64,000 bases of DNA from Pseudomonadota bacterium (GTDB lineage: Bacteria; Pseudomonadota; Alphaproteobacteria; Rhizobiales; Xanthobacteraceae): positions 1 to 64,000 of the forward strand of contig JAEWIX010000090.1 in NCBI GenBank assembly GCA_023386885.1, in the 5' to 3' direction. Positions 36,646-46,587 of this stretch are shown here, one piece after another (the first letter of the stretch is position 1; every line of letters begins with the position of its first letter). Position numbers and translations under genes: made by a program. The notes under the pieces were generated by a model. It made no database searches. It worked only from the letters and a program-made list of their open reading frames with translations, and was not told where the DNA came from.

Positions 36646-38508
36646 TCAGGCCATCCGGTCGTAAGCCGCGGTCAGCATCGCCAGCGCATTGCCACCGGCG
36701 AAGGCGAAATCGCCGATCCCGGCGGCACGGAACTCGGCTTCCTTCTCGCCGGGACGTCCTGCCAGATAGATATAGGCTGCGCCGGCGGCTTGAAGGGCTT
36801 TGGCGGCGGCCGTGGCATGGTCGGCATAGAGGGCATCCGACGAGCAGACGCAGGCGAGCCGCGCGCCGGAGGCCTTAAAGAGACTCGCGAGTGCGGCCGG
36901 ATCGGTGGTGCCGTCGCTGTCCAGTGCCTCGATGCCGCCGGCCTCAAACAGGCTCTTGGCGAAGGTGGCGCGCGCGGTGAAATCCGACGGCTTGCCGAGA
37001 TTGGCGAGGAAGACCTGCGGTCGCTTGCCGGTCTGTTTCAGAATGGCATCGGAGCGGTCGCGCAATGCTTCGAACGACGCAGCGAGGCGGATCGGCGCCA
37101 GCGCCTCGAAGGCGATGGCTTCCTTGGCGTGTGGCGTCGGCGCGGCGGCGGGTGCCAGCACGTCCGGCGTCGCTTCGTTGAGGTTCGGGAATTCGCTGAC
37201 GCCGGTGACGACGCTCTTGCGCTTGGCGATATCGGCCTCACGCGCCGCGCGTACCGAAGCGATCTTGCTCTGGATCAGGCCCGCTTGCAGTGCCGCGAAC
37301 GCGCCGCCAGCCTTCTCGATTTCCTGGAACCGCGCCCATGCGCTGTCGCAGAGTTGCTGCGTCAGCGTCTCGATGCCGCCCGCGCCCGCCGCCGGATCGG
37401 CAACCTTGGCGAGGTTGGACTCTTCGAGAAGGATCAACTGCGTGTTGCGCGCAACGCGGCGCGCGAAGGCGTCCGGCAATCCGACGGCAAGCGAATGCGG
37501 CAGCACACTGATGGCGTTGGCGCCGCCGAGCCCGGCGGAGAAGGTTGCGATGGTGGCACGCAGCATGTTCACGTCGCTGTCGCGGCGCGTGAGCATCCGC
37601 CACGCGGTCTCAGCCGTGACGAACAACGGCCTCGGTGCAAGGCCGCACGCCTGCTCGACGCGCGTCCACAAGAGCCGCAGCGCACGGAATTTCGCCATGG
37701 TGAGGAACTGGTCGGCGTCCGCCGCAAGCCGCGCCGCAATGGCGTCGCGCGCATCTTCCAGCGACAGGCCGGCTGCTTCCAGCGCGCGCAGATAAGCGAC
37801 GCCGGTGGCGAGCACAAACGCCAGTTCCTGCGCCTCGGAGCCGCCGGCATCGTGGATCACTCGCCCGTCGGCGGCGGCGAAGGGACCACGGAAGCCGAGA
37901 GCTTTCAGCTTTGCGATCTTCGCTCCAAAGCGCGGAGCCATCGACGCCCAGTCGCCGGCAAAGCCGCCGCGCACCGCCGCGCCGCCGATCGGATCGAAGC
38001 CGAACCGCACATCGACAGCGCCAGGTGCGATCTTGCGGGTCTCCAACAGCGCGGCGAGATGGTCGCCGATGTCGCGGCCCTGCGGACTGATTTCCAGTTC
38101 GAGCGCGATATCGGCATCGAGATAGACGCCCTCAAGCGCACGCGTCAGCGCCTCTCGGGTCGGCGGCAGGCCGAAGCCATGCGCCGCGTTGCTGCCGGCG
38201 AACACCAGCGTCAATCCGCTGGCGCCATTGGCGAGATCTTCCAGCGCCTGCTTGTTGGCGTTTGCCGGATCGGCATGGTCGATCCGCTGCATCACCTGCC
38301 ACGGCGCCGCCAGCGCGCGGCCGACCACCGGCGCGTGTCCCTGCGCGCGGGGATAGATCGGATCGATGCGCAGTCCATCGGCAGTCTTGCCGACGAGCTT
38401 TTCGAAGGGAGCACCCTTGAGCACGCCATCGACGAGTTGTCGCCAGTTATCGTAATTCGCCGGCGCGAAATCAGCCGCCAGTTTCAGATCGTCGGTCGTC
38501 GCAGACAT
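36646..38508 (-). CDS. mutA: methylmalonyl-CoA mutase, small subunit
   Basis: A 620-residue partner of MutB. It keeps the barrel-like N-terminal domain (NYDNWRQLVDGVLKGAPFEK, LRIDPIYPRAQGHAP) and a degenerate C-terminal domain with no DxHxxG motif, so it cannot bind cobalamin and is structural, as is normal for this subunit. ATG 38508 precedes the conserved start; the frame stays open to 38640. It heads the mutA-GFA-mutB cluster and lies 140 bases after folK on the same strand. Confidence 0.95.
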   Translation of the reverse strand: MSATTDDLKLAADFAPANYDNWRQLVDGVLKGAPFEKLVGKTADGLRIDPIYPRAQGHAPVVGRALAAPWQVMQRIDHADPANANKQALEDLANGASGLTLVFAGSNAAHGFGLPPTREALTRALEGVYLDADIALELEISPQGRDIGDHLAALLETRKIAPGAVDVRFGFDPIGGAAVRGGFAGDWASMAPRFGAKIAKLKALGFRGPFAAADGRVIHDAGGSEAQELAFVLATGVAYLRALEAAGLSLEDARDAIAARLAADADQFLTMAKFRALRLLWTRVEQACGLAPRPLFVTAETAWRMLTRRDSDVNMLRATIATFSAGLGGANAISVLPHSLAVGLPDAFARRVARNTQLILLEESNLAKVADPAAGAGGIETLTQQLCDSAWARFQEIEKAGGAFAALQAGLIQSKIASVRAAREADIAKRKSVVTGVSEFPNLNEATPDVLAPAAAPTPHAKEAIAFEALAPIRLAASFEALRDRSDAILKQTGKRPQVFLANLGKPSDFTARATFAKSLFEAGGIEALDSDGTTDPAALASLFKASGARLACVCSSDALYADHATAAAKALQAAGAAYIYLAGRPGEKEAEFRAAGIGDFAFAGGNALAMLTAAYDRMA

Positions 38509-38648
38509 TCGGCAGGGTGCTCCCTGAAGGCATATTGTCTTGTTTCGGGCCGAAAGTGCCATGCCGGATGACCCGCCGCAACCTGCCACAGGTTCGCCAT
38601 GGGATTGCCGCAAGAATCCCAAGGCAAATCGGCTTTGCAAAAATCCAG

Positions 38649-39140
38649 CTAGTGGAGGTCCGGCAGCCGCTCGATCCCCTCGGTCGAGAGTTGCGCCAGC
38701 GCGGCCGCGACCGACTGGCCGGCGATCACCCGATCCGGTGCGATTTCCGCCAGCGGCACCAGCACGAAGGCCCGCTCGAACAGGCGAGGGTGCGGCAGCG
38801 TCAGGTCCGGCTGATTGATGACGGCGTCATCATAGGCCAGCAGGTCGAGGTCCAGCGTGCGCGGCCCCCAGCGTTGCTCTTTGGCGCGGTCGCGGCCAAA
38901 CCGCTTCTCGATTTTATGCAGGGTGAACAGCAGCGCGTGCGGATCGAGACTGGTCTCGACTTCGATGCAGGCATTGATAAAGGGCTCTTGCGCCTGTTCG
39001 CCCCATGGCGGGGTGCGGTAGTCGGACGACCGCGCAAGCAGGGTTGCCTGCGCCATGCCGAGGATGTTGCTGATCGCATTTGGAAACGTCGCGCGAACGT
39101 CGCCGACATTGCCGCCCAATGCAATCAAGGCATTGCTCAT
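38649..39140 (-). CDS. folK: 6-hydroxymethyl-7,8-dihydropterin pyrophosphokinase (HPPK)
   Basis: A 163-residue folate-pathway kinase that transfers pyrophosphate from ATP to hydroxymethyldihydropterin. It has the N-terminal LIALGGNVGD, the substrate region YRTPPWGEQAQEPFINAC and the HPPK signature RWGPRTLDLDLLAYDD, whose acidic residues bind Mg-ATP, then LPHPRLFERAFVLVPL. It follows folB by six bases, forming folP-folB-folK. Confidence 0.96.
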   Translation of the reverse strand: MSNALIALGGNVGDVRATFPNAISNILGMAQATLLARSSDYRTPPWGEQAQEPFINACIEVETSLDPHALLFTLHKIEKRFGRDRAKEQRWGPRTLDLDLLAYDDAVINQPDLTLPHPRLFERAFVLVPLAEIAPDRVIAGQSVAAALAQLSTEGIERLPDLH

Positions 39141-39146
39141 GGTCGC

Positions 39147-39509
39147 TTACCGGCTGCGCGTGAGGATAATGCCGACATCGTCGAAGATCGCGGCGATGGG
39201 TGCGTGCGGCTTGTGGACTGTCACTTTGACCGTGCCGATGCGCGGGAAGGTTGCGAGAATGGCTTCCGCGACCGCACCTGCGGCCCGTTCGAGCAGCTTG
39301 TAGTTGGTATCCTTGAAGGCAGCGCTGGCGCAGGCCACGACGTCGGAATAGGAGACGGTGTCGGAAAGGCGGTCCGTGCGCGAAGATTCCGACAGATCGG
39401 CTGCAAGCTCGAGGTCGATGACGAAGCGCTGTCCCACTTCGGTTTCGTGTGCCATGACGCCGTGCCGCGCGTGCATCACCAGACCGCGGATGAAGATGGT
39501 GTCGCTCAT
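39147..39509 (-). CDS. folB: dihydroneopterin aldolase
   Basis: A 120-residue aldolase cleaving dihydroneopterin to hydroxymethyldihydropterin, the step before FolK. Family markers are GLVMHARHGVMAHETEVGQR near the start, DTVSYSDVV in the middle, and KLLERAAGAVAEAIL with the active-site Glu and Lys region. Start overlaps the folP stop by four bases, indicating translational coupling. Confidence 0.95.
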   Translation of the reverse strand: MSDTIFIRGLVMHARHGVMAHETEVGQRFVIDLELAADLSESSRTDRLSDTVSYSDVVACASAAFKDTNYKLLERAAGAVAEAILATFPRIGTVKVTVHKPHAPIAAIFDDVGIILTRSR

Positions 39510-40354
39510 CGTTTGTCCTTGATGGCTGCCATGACCCGTAGCGCCTGTACGGTTTCAGCGACATCGTGGGCGCGGACGATGCGTGCGCCGCCTTCCACCG
39601 CCAGCAGATGGGCGGCGATCGAGCCACCGAGGCGCTCATGCGGCTTTGATGGCGTGATGGTGTCGATGAAGCGCTTGCGTGAGGCGCCAATCAGCAGCGG
39701 CAATCCGAAGACGGACAGTTCATGCTGCCGCGCCAGCACCGTCATGCTCTGGTCGTGGGTCTTTCCGAAACCGATGCCGGGATCGAGGATGATGTTATCG
39801 TGGGCGATGCCAGCGCGTTCCGCAATGGAGAGCGAACGCGTGAAGAACGCGGCGACATCCTGCATGATGTCGATATTGGCATCGGCGCGCTCGCGATTGT
39901 GCATGATCACCACCGGCACCTGATGCGCCGCGACCACACGGGCCATCTCCGGATCGCGTTGCAATCCCCAGACATCGTTGGCGATCGCCGCGCCCATCCG
40001 CAACGCCCAATCGGTTACGTCCGCTTTCATGCTGTCGATGGAAACCGGCACGCCGAGTGCGATGATTTCGGGCAGCACCGGCTTCAGCCGCCGCATTTCC
40101 TCGTCCGCCGAGATGGCGGTCGAGCCGTAGGGGCGGGTGGATTCCGCGCCAACGTCGATGATGTCGGCGCCCTCGGCGATCATACGCCGGGCCTGTCTGA
40201 AAGCGTGTTGCGGTTCGAGAAACTGGCCTGCGTCGGAGAACGAGTCCGGGGTGATGTTGAGCACCCCCATGACCGCCGGGTAAGGGCGAGACAGCAGCGC
40301 GTCCAGGAGCTTGTGTCCGGTCATTGGCGCTGCTCGGGAAGCCGTCGAAATCAT
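39506..40354 (-). CDS. folP: dihydropteroate synthase
   Basis: A 282-residue TIM-barrel enzyme joining hydroxymethyldihydropterin pyrophosphate and p-aminobenzoate, the sulfonamide target. The DHPS signatures are MGVLNITPDSFSDAG near residue 34, DIIDVGAESTRP near residue 64, DVWGLQRDP, and the C-terminal GASRKRFI and VRAHDVAETVQAL. It begins the folP-folB-folK operon. Confidence 0.97.
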   Translation of the reverse strand: MISTASRAAPMTGHKLLDALLSRPYPAVMGVLNITPDSFSDAGQFLEPQHAFRQARRMIAEGADIIDVGAESTRPYGSTAISADEEMRRLKPVLPEIIALGVPVSIDSMKADVTDWALRMGAAIANDVWGLQRDPEMARVVAAHQVPVVIMHNRERADANIDIMQDVAAFFTRSLSIAERAGIAHDNIILDPGIGFGKTHDQSMTVLARQHELSVFGLPLLIGASRKRFIDTITPSKPHERLGGSIAAHLLAVEGGARIVRAHDVAETVQALRVMAAIKDKR

Positions 40355-40474
40355 GCGCTCGCTTTGCGCGGTTCCGGCTTCCGAGTCAAGGGCAACTGAA
40401 TACGGAACGACGTGTCGAATGGCCGATCGCCGTGCGCTGTCGACAGGTCGTGTGCGGGGAGATTGTCGGGTGTT

Positions 40475-40882
40475 TCAGTAGCTGATTTTCAGCGGCAGCT
40501 TACGGGCCTGTTCGATCAACTGTCCGATGGATTTCTCCGAGGGCAGAACCTGCACGAGCTTCCGCTTGCTGTTGGCGTCCTTCATCGCCTGCGCCAAACG
40601 CGCCGGGTTGCGATGGGTGAATTCACGTACTGTGGTGACGCCTGCGGCACGCAGCAACTCGGCCTTCGCCTTGCCCATGCCGGGGATGCGCATGCAATCC
40701 GCGATGTTTGCCCATTCCAGCAGTTGCTGTTCGGTGAAATTGGTTTTTGCGGCGAGGGCCTTTCGCCCCTTGGCTGTCCGCGCCGCTTCCAGCAACGCCT
40801 CTGTCGTACGGATGCCCGCCGCCTTGAGTTTCGACGCAGCGAAGGCCGTCATGCCGTCAATCTTGGAAATAGGGTATGTCAT
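40475..40882 (-). CDS. DUF4332 helix-hairpin-helix protein
   Basis: A 135-residue cytoplasmic protein of the DUF4332 type, built from tandem helix-hairpin-helix units. IDGMTAFAASKLKAAGIRTT and DCMRIPGMGKAKAELLRAAG each carry the hairpin Gly pattern. Such units usually bind DNA or other proteins. ATG 40882 is chosen because the first HhH begins shortly after; the frame runs further to 40996. The function is unknown. The 658 bases beyond it (40883-41540) hold short frames of low third-position GC and no feature I can support. Confidence 0.8.
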   Translation of the reverse strand: MTYPISKIDGMTAFAASKLKAAGIRTTEALLEAARTAKGRKALAAKTNFTEQQLLEWANIADCMRIPGMGKAKAELLRAAGVTTVREFTHRNPARLAQAMKDANSKRKLVQVLPSEKSIGQLIEQARKLPLKISY

Positions 40883-41540
40883 CGTACTCGACGGTATGAA
40901 GGTGCTTAAGCGAGCGAGGTGAGGTCGAACGAAGCGTGGCTGGATGTCCCTGTGCGGACCGCGCCCATGCGATCCGCCCCACCTTCGTCGCAGCACGGTC
41001 CGGAAAGTTCATCGGCAAAGACGATGCTGCCGCAAGTTCCCGGAAATCCTTGCGCCGCGTTGTGTGAAACGATGAAGCCGGATCGCCGATCGCGCACGCT
41101 TGCAGAAGGAGAGTGCAGACTTCGCAGGACAAAATGACCTTCAGCGCCGGTACCGCCTTCGGCCCGTGCTGTTACGATCTGACAATGTTCACTCATACGC
41201 CCCGCCCCAGCCGGTTGATTATCGGCACATTGTTGTGTCGGTTCATTGTGGGCTTTTGCGACAGGAAACACAAGCGGCGCAGAGGATTCTGCTCGTAGCG
41301 TTCGACAATCGCATAAGGACTGTTGCAGTAATGCAAGAGCAAACGCCAGGGCAAGTTCAAAATTCCGCTGTCGAGAGAGATTTTAGATTTGCATTGCAAT
41401 GCATCGCGATCTTTTGCTCTCGGTGTTCGCCGCGCCGATTTGTCGCCTATTCGAAATGCAGCCTGTTCCACCCGACCCGCAACATGCATTAGGATGGCCA
41501 CGTGCAGCCACGCAACCCGAGCGCGCGAAGAGGCCCATCG

Positions 41541-43100
41541 ATGCCGACCGATACAACGACAGACACCAACGATGCGATCTTCATCGGCAAAGGCGAAGTG
41601 CCGACCTGGCTGACGCTGGCTCTCGCCAATCGCCATGGCCTCGTGACGGGCGCGACGGGAACCGGCAAGACTGTTTCCTTGCAGGTGATGGCGGAAGGTT
41701 TTGCACGCGCTGGCGTTCCGGTGTTTGCCGCCGACATCAAGGGCGACTTGTCGGGAATTGCCGAGGTCGGCGAGGGCAAGGACTTCATCCTCAAACGTGC
41801 CAAGGAGATCGGGCTGAACTTCCAGCCGGATCAATTCTCGACGGTGTTCTGGGATGTCTTTGGCGAGCAGGGGCATCCGGTTCGCGCGACGGTGTCCGAG
41901 ATGGGGCCGCTGCTGCTGTCGCGCATGATGGATCTCAACGACGTGCAGGAGGGCGTTCTCAACATCGCCTTCCGGGTCGCGGATGAGCAGGGGTTGCTGC
42001 TGCTTGATATGAAGGACCTGCGCTCCATTCTCACCTTCGTCGGCGAGAACGCGGCGCAACTCACCACGCAATATGGCAACGTCTCGAAGCAGTCGGTCGG
42101 CAGCATCCTGCGTCAGCTTCTGGTGCTGGAAAATCAGGGCGGCGAGAAGTTCTTTGGCGAGCCGGCACTGGATCTGAAGGATTTCATGCGCACCGACCGT
42201 GACGGGCGCGGCATCGTGAATATCCTTGTTGCCGACCAACTGATGCAGAACCCGCGGCTCTACGCCACGTTCCTGCTCTGGATGCTGTCGGAACTATTCG
42301 AAGAGCTTCCCGAAGTCGGCGATCCACCCAAGCCGAAGCTGGTGTTCTTCTTCGACGAGGCGCATCTCTTGTTCAACGATGCGCCGAAAGCCTTGATGGA
42401 AAAAATCGAGCAGGTGGTGCGGTTGATCCGCTCCAAGGGCGTCGGAGTTTATTTCGTCACCCAAAACCCCGTCGACGTGCCGGACAAGGTGTTGGCGCAG
42501 CTTGGCAACCGCGTGCAGCACGCGCTCCGCGCCTTTACCCCGCGCGATCAGAAAGCGGTCGCGGCAGCGGCGCAGACGTTTCGCCCCAACCCGAAGCTGA
42601 ACACCGCGCAGGTCATCACCGAACTCGGCACCGGCGAGGCGCTGGTGTCGTTCCTTGAGAAGAAGGGAACGCCGTCGATCGTCGAGCGGGTGCTGATCCG
42701 GCCGCCCTCGGCGCGGATCGGCCCGGTGACCCCGGAGGAGCGCAAGGCCATTCTGGCGAGTAGCCCGGTCAAGGGCAAATACGATACCGCGATCGATTCC
42801 GAGTCCGCATACGAGATTTTGCAGAAGCGCGTCGCGGGGACCGCTGCCACGGCGGACGGGTCAGAGGGCGGCGTGCTCGGCCAGATCGGCTCAATCGTCG
42901 GCACCATCTTCGGCACCAATACGCCGCGCGGCAAATTGACGACCGGGCAAGTCATCGCGCGCGACGTCACCCGTTCGGTGACCAACAAGGTGGTCGGCGG
43001 TGTCGTCGCCAATATCGGCAAATCGCTCGGCGGTTCGCTGGGTGGATCGATCGGCCGCTCCATCGTTCGCGGCGCGCTCGGCGGCCTGTTGCGACGCTGA
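41541..43100 (+). CDS. HerA-like / DUF853 P-loop ATPase
   Basis: A 519-residue cytoplasmic ATPase of the DUF853 group of HerA/FtsK-type NTPases. It has Walker A in VTGATGTGKTVSLQ near residue 38, Walker B as LVFFFDEAHLLF and a sensor-like YFVTQNPVDVPD. The final 100 residues are Gly/Val-rich with repeated IGxS patterns (IGKSLGGSLGGSIGRSI), possibly a membrane- or multimer-contacting tail. ATG 41541 has AGAGG upstream. Physiological role is not established; related HerA proteins pump DNA. Confidence 0.9.
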   Translation: MPTDTTTDTNDAIFIGKGEVPTWLTLALANRHGLVTGATGTGKTVSLQVMAEGFARAGVPVFAADIKGDLSGIAEVGEGKDFILKRAKEIGLNFQPDQFSTVFWDVFGEQGHPVRATVSEMGPLLLSRMMDLNDVQEGVLNIAFRVADEQGLLLLDMKDLRSILTFVGENAAQLTTQYGNVSKQSVGSILRQLLVLENQGGEKFFGEPALDLKDFMRTDRDGRGIVNILVADQLMQNPRLYATFLLWMLSELFEELPEVGDPPKPKLVFFFDEAHLLFNDAPKALMEKIEQVVRLIRSKGVGVYFVTQNPVDVPDKVLAQLGNRVQHALRAFTPRDQKAVAAAAQTFRPNPKLNTAQVITELGTGEALVSFLEKKGTPSIVERVLIRPPSARIGPVTPEERKAILASSPVKGKYDTAIDSESAYEILQKRVAGTAATADGSEGGVLGQIGSIVGTIFGTNTPRGKLTTGQVIARDVTRSVTNKVVGGVVANIGKSLGGSLGGSIGRSIVRGALGGLLRR

Positions 43101-43125
43101 ATTATTGCGAAGGACAAACGGAATC

Positions 43126-44535
43126 ATGTCGATGACAAAACTGAACGCGGTGCTCGATCATATCGACGCGGATTTCGATCACAGCCTGGAGCGGCTGTTC
43201 AAGCTTTTACGGATCAAGTCGATTTCTGCCGATCCGGCCTTCGCCGGCGACTGCAAGACGGCCGCCGATCATCTCGCCGGTGATATCGCTTCGCTCGGCT
43301 TCAAGGCCGAGGTGCGGCCGACCGGCGGCCATCCCGCTATTGTCGCCAAGCCGAATGGCAAAGCGGATGGCGGTCGGCCACAAGTCCTGTTCTACGGGCA
43401 CTATGACGTGCAGCCGGTCGATCCCATCGAGTTGTGGCACTCGCCGCCGTTCGAGCCGGTGGTCACCGATCATGCCGACGGCCGCAAGATCATCGTCGCG
43501 CGCGGTGCGCAGGACGACAAAGGCCAGTTGATGACCTTCGTCGAGGCATGTCGGGCCTGGGTCGCGGTGACTGGCTCATTACCGGTCGATGTCACTTTCC
43601 TGATCGAAGGCGAGGAAGAAGTCGGCTCGAAACACCTTGTCAGCTTCCTCGAGAGCAATCGGAACGACCTCAAGGCGGACTTTGCGCTGGTCTGCGATAC
43701 CAGCATGTGGGACCCGAATACGCCGGCCATCACCACGGCGTTGCGTGGGCTAGTCTATGACGAGGTGCGGATCACCGCCGCCAACCGCGACCTGCATTCG
43801 GGGTTGTTCGGTGGCGCTGCACAAAATCCGATCCGGGTGCTGACACGCATTCTCGGCGGACTGCACGACGACAACGGCCGCGTTACCATTCCCGGCTTTT
43901 ACGACGGGGTGAAGGATTTGCCGCCGAATATTCTGGCGCAATGGAAGGCGCTCGACTTCACGCCGGACTCCTTCCTCAAGCCGATCGGCCTGTCGATTCC
44001 TGCCGGCGAGAAGGATCGGCTGCTGATCGAACAGGTGTTCTCGCGGCCGACCTGCGACATCAACGGCATCTTCGGCGGCTATACCGCCGAAGGCTCGAAG
44101 ACGGTGATCGCGTCCCACGCCACCGCCAAGATATCGTTCCGGCTGGTCGGCGGTCAGGATCCGGACAAGATCCGCACCGCGTTCCGCGACTTCGTCAAGG
44201 CGCGGGTGCCGAATGATTGCCGCGCCGATTTCATCGATCATTCCGGCGCGCCAGCAGTGTCGCTCGACTGGAACATGAAGCCGCTCGCGGCCGCGAAGCG
44301 CGCACTGACCGAGGAGTGGGGCCGCGAGGCGCAACTGATCGGCTCCGGCGGCTCGATCCCGGTGGTCGGCGATTTCAAGCGGGTGCTTGGGCTGGACAGC
44401 GTGCTGGTCGGTTTCGGTCTCGATGACGACAATATCCATTCGCCGAACGAGAAGTACGACCTCAAGAGTTTCCAGAAAGGCATCCGCTCCTGGGCGCGCA
44501 TCCTCGCCGCGCTGGCGGAAGCGCCGAAGGCGTAA
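43126..44535 (+). CDS. M20 family dipeptidase
   Basis: A 469-residue dinuclear zinc peptidase of the M20 (ArgE/DapE/carnosinase-like) family. Metal ligands are in LFYGHYDVQPVDP (His and Asp), ARGAQDDKGQL, and the catalytic Glu pair in FLIEGEEEVGS; a later His is in DDDNIHSPNEKYDL. The lid-domain segment NRDLHSGLFGG is typical of the dipeptidase branch. It is 25 bases after the HerA-like gene and so probably cotranscribed. Substrate unknown. Confidence 0.94.
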   Translation: MSMTKLNAVLDHIDADFDHSLERLFKLLRIKSISADPAFAGDCKTAADHLAGDIASLGFKAEVRPTGGHPAIVAKPNGKADGGRPQVLFYGHYDVQPVDPIELWHSPPFEPVVTDHADGRKIIVARGAQDDKGQLMTFVEACRAWVAVTGSLPVDVTFLIEGEEEVGSKHLVSFLESNRNDLKADFALVCDTSMWDPNTPAITTALRGLVYDEVRITAANRDLHSGLFGGAAQNPIRVLTRILGGLHDDNGRVTIPGFYDGVKDLPPNILAQWKALDFTPDSFLKPIGLSIPAGEKDRLLIEQVFSRPTCDINGIFGGYTAEGSKTVIASHATAKISFRLVGGQDPDKIRTAFRDFVKARVPNDCRADFIDHSGAPAVSLDWNMKPLAAAKRALTEEWGREAQLIGSGGSIPVVGDFKRVLGLDSVLVGFGLDDDNIHSPNEKYDLKSFQKGIRSWARILAALAEAPKA

Positions 44536-44564
44536 GCCAAGGCGTCAGTAAAAAGGTGTGACGT

Positions 44565-44594
44565 AAAAACGCCGCCCGGAATTGGGCGGCGTTT
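44565..44594 (-). terminator. bidirectional terminator between peptidase and aldolase genes
   Basis: AAACGCCGCCC (44567-44577) and GGGCGGCGTTT (44584-44594) form a perfect 11-base-pair stem with a six-base loop. On the minus strand it is followed by five T residues, the better direction, ending the aldolase transcript; it may also end the converging peptidase transcript. Confidence 0.85.
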
Positions 44595-44637
44595 GAGAGA
44601 CATGCAGAGGTTTGTAAGCGCGACTCTACAGCAAACC

Positions 44638-45417
44638 TCAGGTCTTGTAACTGGGGTCGAGCCGGTCGAGCTTGCGCAGCAGCGGTGGCCACACCAGCTT
44701 GGTTGCGCGTAGTTCGGCGCGGTCGCGGTTCTCCACCAGCCGCGCGTTCTTGTCGATGACGTCCTGTTCGACCGGATAGGCGGTAGGCCCGAGCATTCGC
44801 GTCCGCACCTGCATGGTACAGGCCCGCTCCAGGTGGAACATGCGCTCGAATGCCGACGCCACCGAGCGGCCGACCGTCAGCGTGCCGTGATTGCGCAACA
44901 GCATATGGTTCTTGTCGCCGAGGTCCTTTTGCAGGCGCGGGCGTTCGTCGTGATCGAGCGCAATGCCCTCGTAGTCATGATAGGCAAGATCGTGGGTCAC
45001 GAGCTGCGCTGTCTGGTTCAACGGCAGCAGCCCTTCCATGCAGCTTGCAACCGCGGTCCCGTCGGGGGTGTGAAGGTGCAGCACGCAGCCGGCATCCTCG
45101 CGCACCTCGTGGATGGCGGAGTGGATGGTAAAGCCGGCAGGGTTGATGCTGTATTCGCTTTCCGTGAGTTGGTTGCCGTCGAGATCGACCTTCACCAGGC
45201 TCGACGCGGTGATCTCATCGAACATCAATCCGTAGGGGTTGATGAGGAAATGATGTTCCGGTCCCGGTACCCGCGCTGAAATGTGGGTATCGACCAGATC
45301 GTCCCAGCCATAATACGCGATGAGGCGATAGGCCGCCGCGAGATTGACGCGCTGGGTCCATTCCGCCTCTGTCATCGTTGTCGAGACGTCCTTCAGGCGT
45401 GCTTCTGCTGGCGACAT
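44638..45417 (-). CDS. class II aldolase/adducin family protein
   Basis: A 259-residue zinc-dependent class II aldolase-fold protein, related to fuculose and ribulose phosphate aldolases and to adducin heads. Metal-binding His residues appear in VLHLHTPDGTAV and LLRNHGTLTVG; the N-terminal phosphate-loop region is GWDDLVDTHISARVPG. ATG 45417 is chosen since the homologous region starts just after; the upstream extension has no family character. It stands alone. The true substrate is unknown. Confidence 0.92.
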   Translation of the reverse strand: MSPAEARLKDVSTTMTEAEWTQRVNLAAAYRLIAYYGWDDLVDTHISARVPGPEHHFLINPYGLMFDEITASSLVKVDLDGNQLTESEYSINPAGFTIHSAIHEVREDAGCVLHLHTPDGTAVASCMEGLLPLNQTAQLVTHDLAYHDYEGIALDHDERPRLQKDLGDKNHMLLRNHGTLTVGRSVASAFERMFHLERACTMQVRTRMLGPTAYPVEQDVIDKNARLVENRDRAELRATKLVWPPLLRKLDRLDPSYKT

Positions 45418-45651
45418 GATGTTTTCTCCGTCGGGCCGTTGTGATCGCTCGAACCGTAGACCTGCGTTTCGCAACCAGCAAGCCGGCAACTCCGCGGAGC
45501 GGGCATGCCGTCCGGCTCCCATACTCATACCGTCCGTACCAGCCGAAGCGCATCGGAACCGACGCAATTGCGGTTGTCGGTTGCGATGATTAGACGCTAT
45601 CGTGGCAGTCGGATGGGGCGCCGATGCGGCGCAGAGGGGTCGGAGTTCGAC

Positions 45652-46533
45652 ATGTTTTTTCTTGCGATTGCCGGTCTCGCCGCTGTCGTGGCGGGCGGCG
45701 CGGCAATCTGGTTCGGAATTCCGGTGAAGGAATTCAGTTTCGGCAACACCATGATCCTTGCCGGAGCGGTGGCGATCTGCAACGGGCTGCTGCTGGTTGG
45801 GCTTGGCATGGTCGTTCGCGAACTCAAGGCTATCAAGCAAAACCTGCGGGAGCGTGCGTTCGAAAGCGTCTCGCGCGAGGTCGATCGACCGTTGCTTCCG
45901 GCAGGGTCGATCGCCGGACGAGGCAGCCGGCCGGATCGCGATGCGTTCGACGTCCATCATGTTCCGCCAGAGAACCTGGCCACGGCAGGATCCCGGCGGC
46001 AGGTCGTCACCTGGCACGATGATAGCGATACATCCGGGCCTGATGCCGGGCGCACCGATGCGGAAAACAACAGATTCGCCCCCGAGCTTGCGGTGCCGGC
46101 GCCGTCACCGGCCAAAGGGCGGCGCAATCTGCTGTTTTCCTCGTCGCGCAAGGAACGTGAAAAGGGTCAGGTCGGCCTGCCGGAAGCGGCTGCCAAGCGT
46201 TCTTCCGTCGAGCCGGCGATCGGGACCGACACCGGAGGAAGGCCAGAGCCTCACCCGAGTTTCAACGACACCTGGCCGCGTGTTGACCGGTCTTCGCGCG
46301 TCGACGTCGCGTCGTCTCGGCGCGATGCGACGCTCTCGCCGCCGCTGCAGGCCGATCGCTTGTCGTCACCCGCGCAGAGCACCTCCACCGCGACTGTGGT
46401 GAAGTCCGGCACCGTCGACGGTATGGCCTATTCGCTTTACTCGGACGGCTCGATCGAAGCCCAGATGGCGGAAGGCATGATGCGTTTCACATCCATTGAA
46501 CAACTGCGCGCCCATCTTGACCGCAGTAGATGA
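45652..46533 (+). CDS. bitopic membrane protein of unknown function
   Basis: A 293-residue protein with two N-terminal membrane helices (FFLAIAGLAAVVAGGAAIWF and MILAGAVAICNGLLLVGLGM). A long polar, low-complexity cytoplasmic or periplasmic region follows, and a short conserved-looking tail (DGMAYSLYSDGSIEAQMAEG, FTSIEQLRAHLDRS). ATG 45652 is supported by GGAG at 45642-45645. The C-terminal motif resembles tails of other Rhizobiales hypothetical proteins, but I cannot name a family. It precedes the MucR-like gene. Confidence 0.7.
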   Translation: MFFLAIAGLAAVVAGGAAIWFGIPVKEFSFGNTMILAGAVAICNGLLLVGLGMVVRELKAIKQNLRERAFESVSREVDRPLLPAGSIAGRGSRPDRDAFDVHHVPPENLATAGSRRQVVTWHDDSDTSGPDAGRTDAENNRFAPELAVPAPSPAKGRRNLLFSSSRKEREKGQVGLPEAAAKRSSVEPAIGTDTGGRPEPHPSFNDTWPRVDRSSRVDVASSRRDATLSPPLQADRLSSPAQSTSTATVVKSGTVDGMAYSLYSDGSIEAQMAEGMMRFTSIEQLRAHLDRSR

Positions 46534-46587
46534 TCGCGTCACTTCTGCGCCTGTTGCGCCAGCCTCGTTCAAGGAAAGATCGCATTG

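Noticed and set aside
40906..41196. 96-residue minus-strand frame in the gene-free region
   Set aside because: Third-position GC is only about 57 percent by hand count, well below the real genes here, and no ribosome site or homology was seen.
41100..41492. 130-residue plus-strand frame
   Set aside because: Cys/Arg/Gln-rich with no domain and atypical codon use for this genome.
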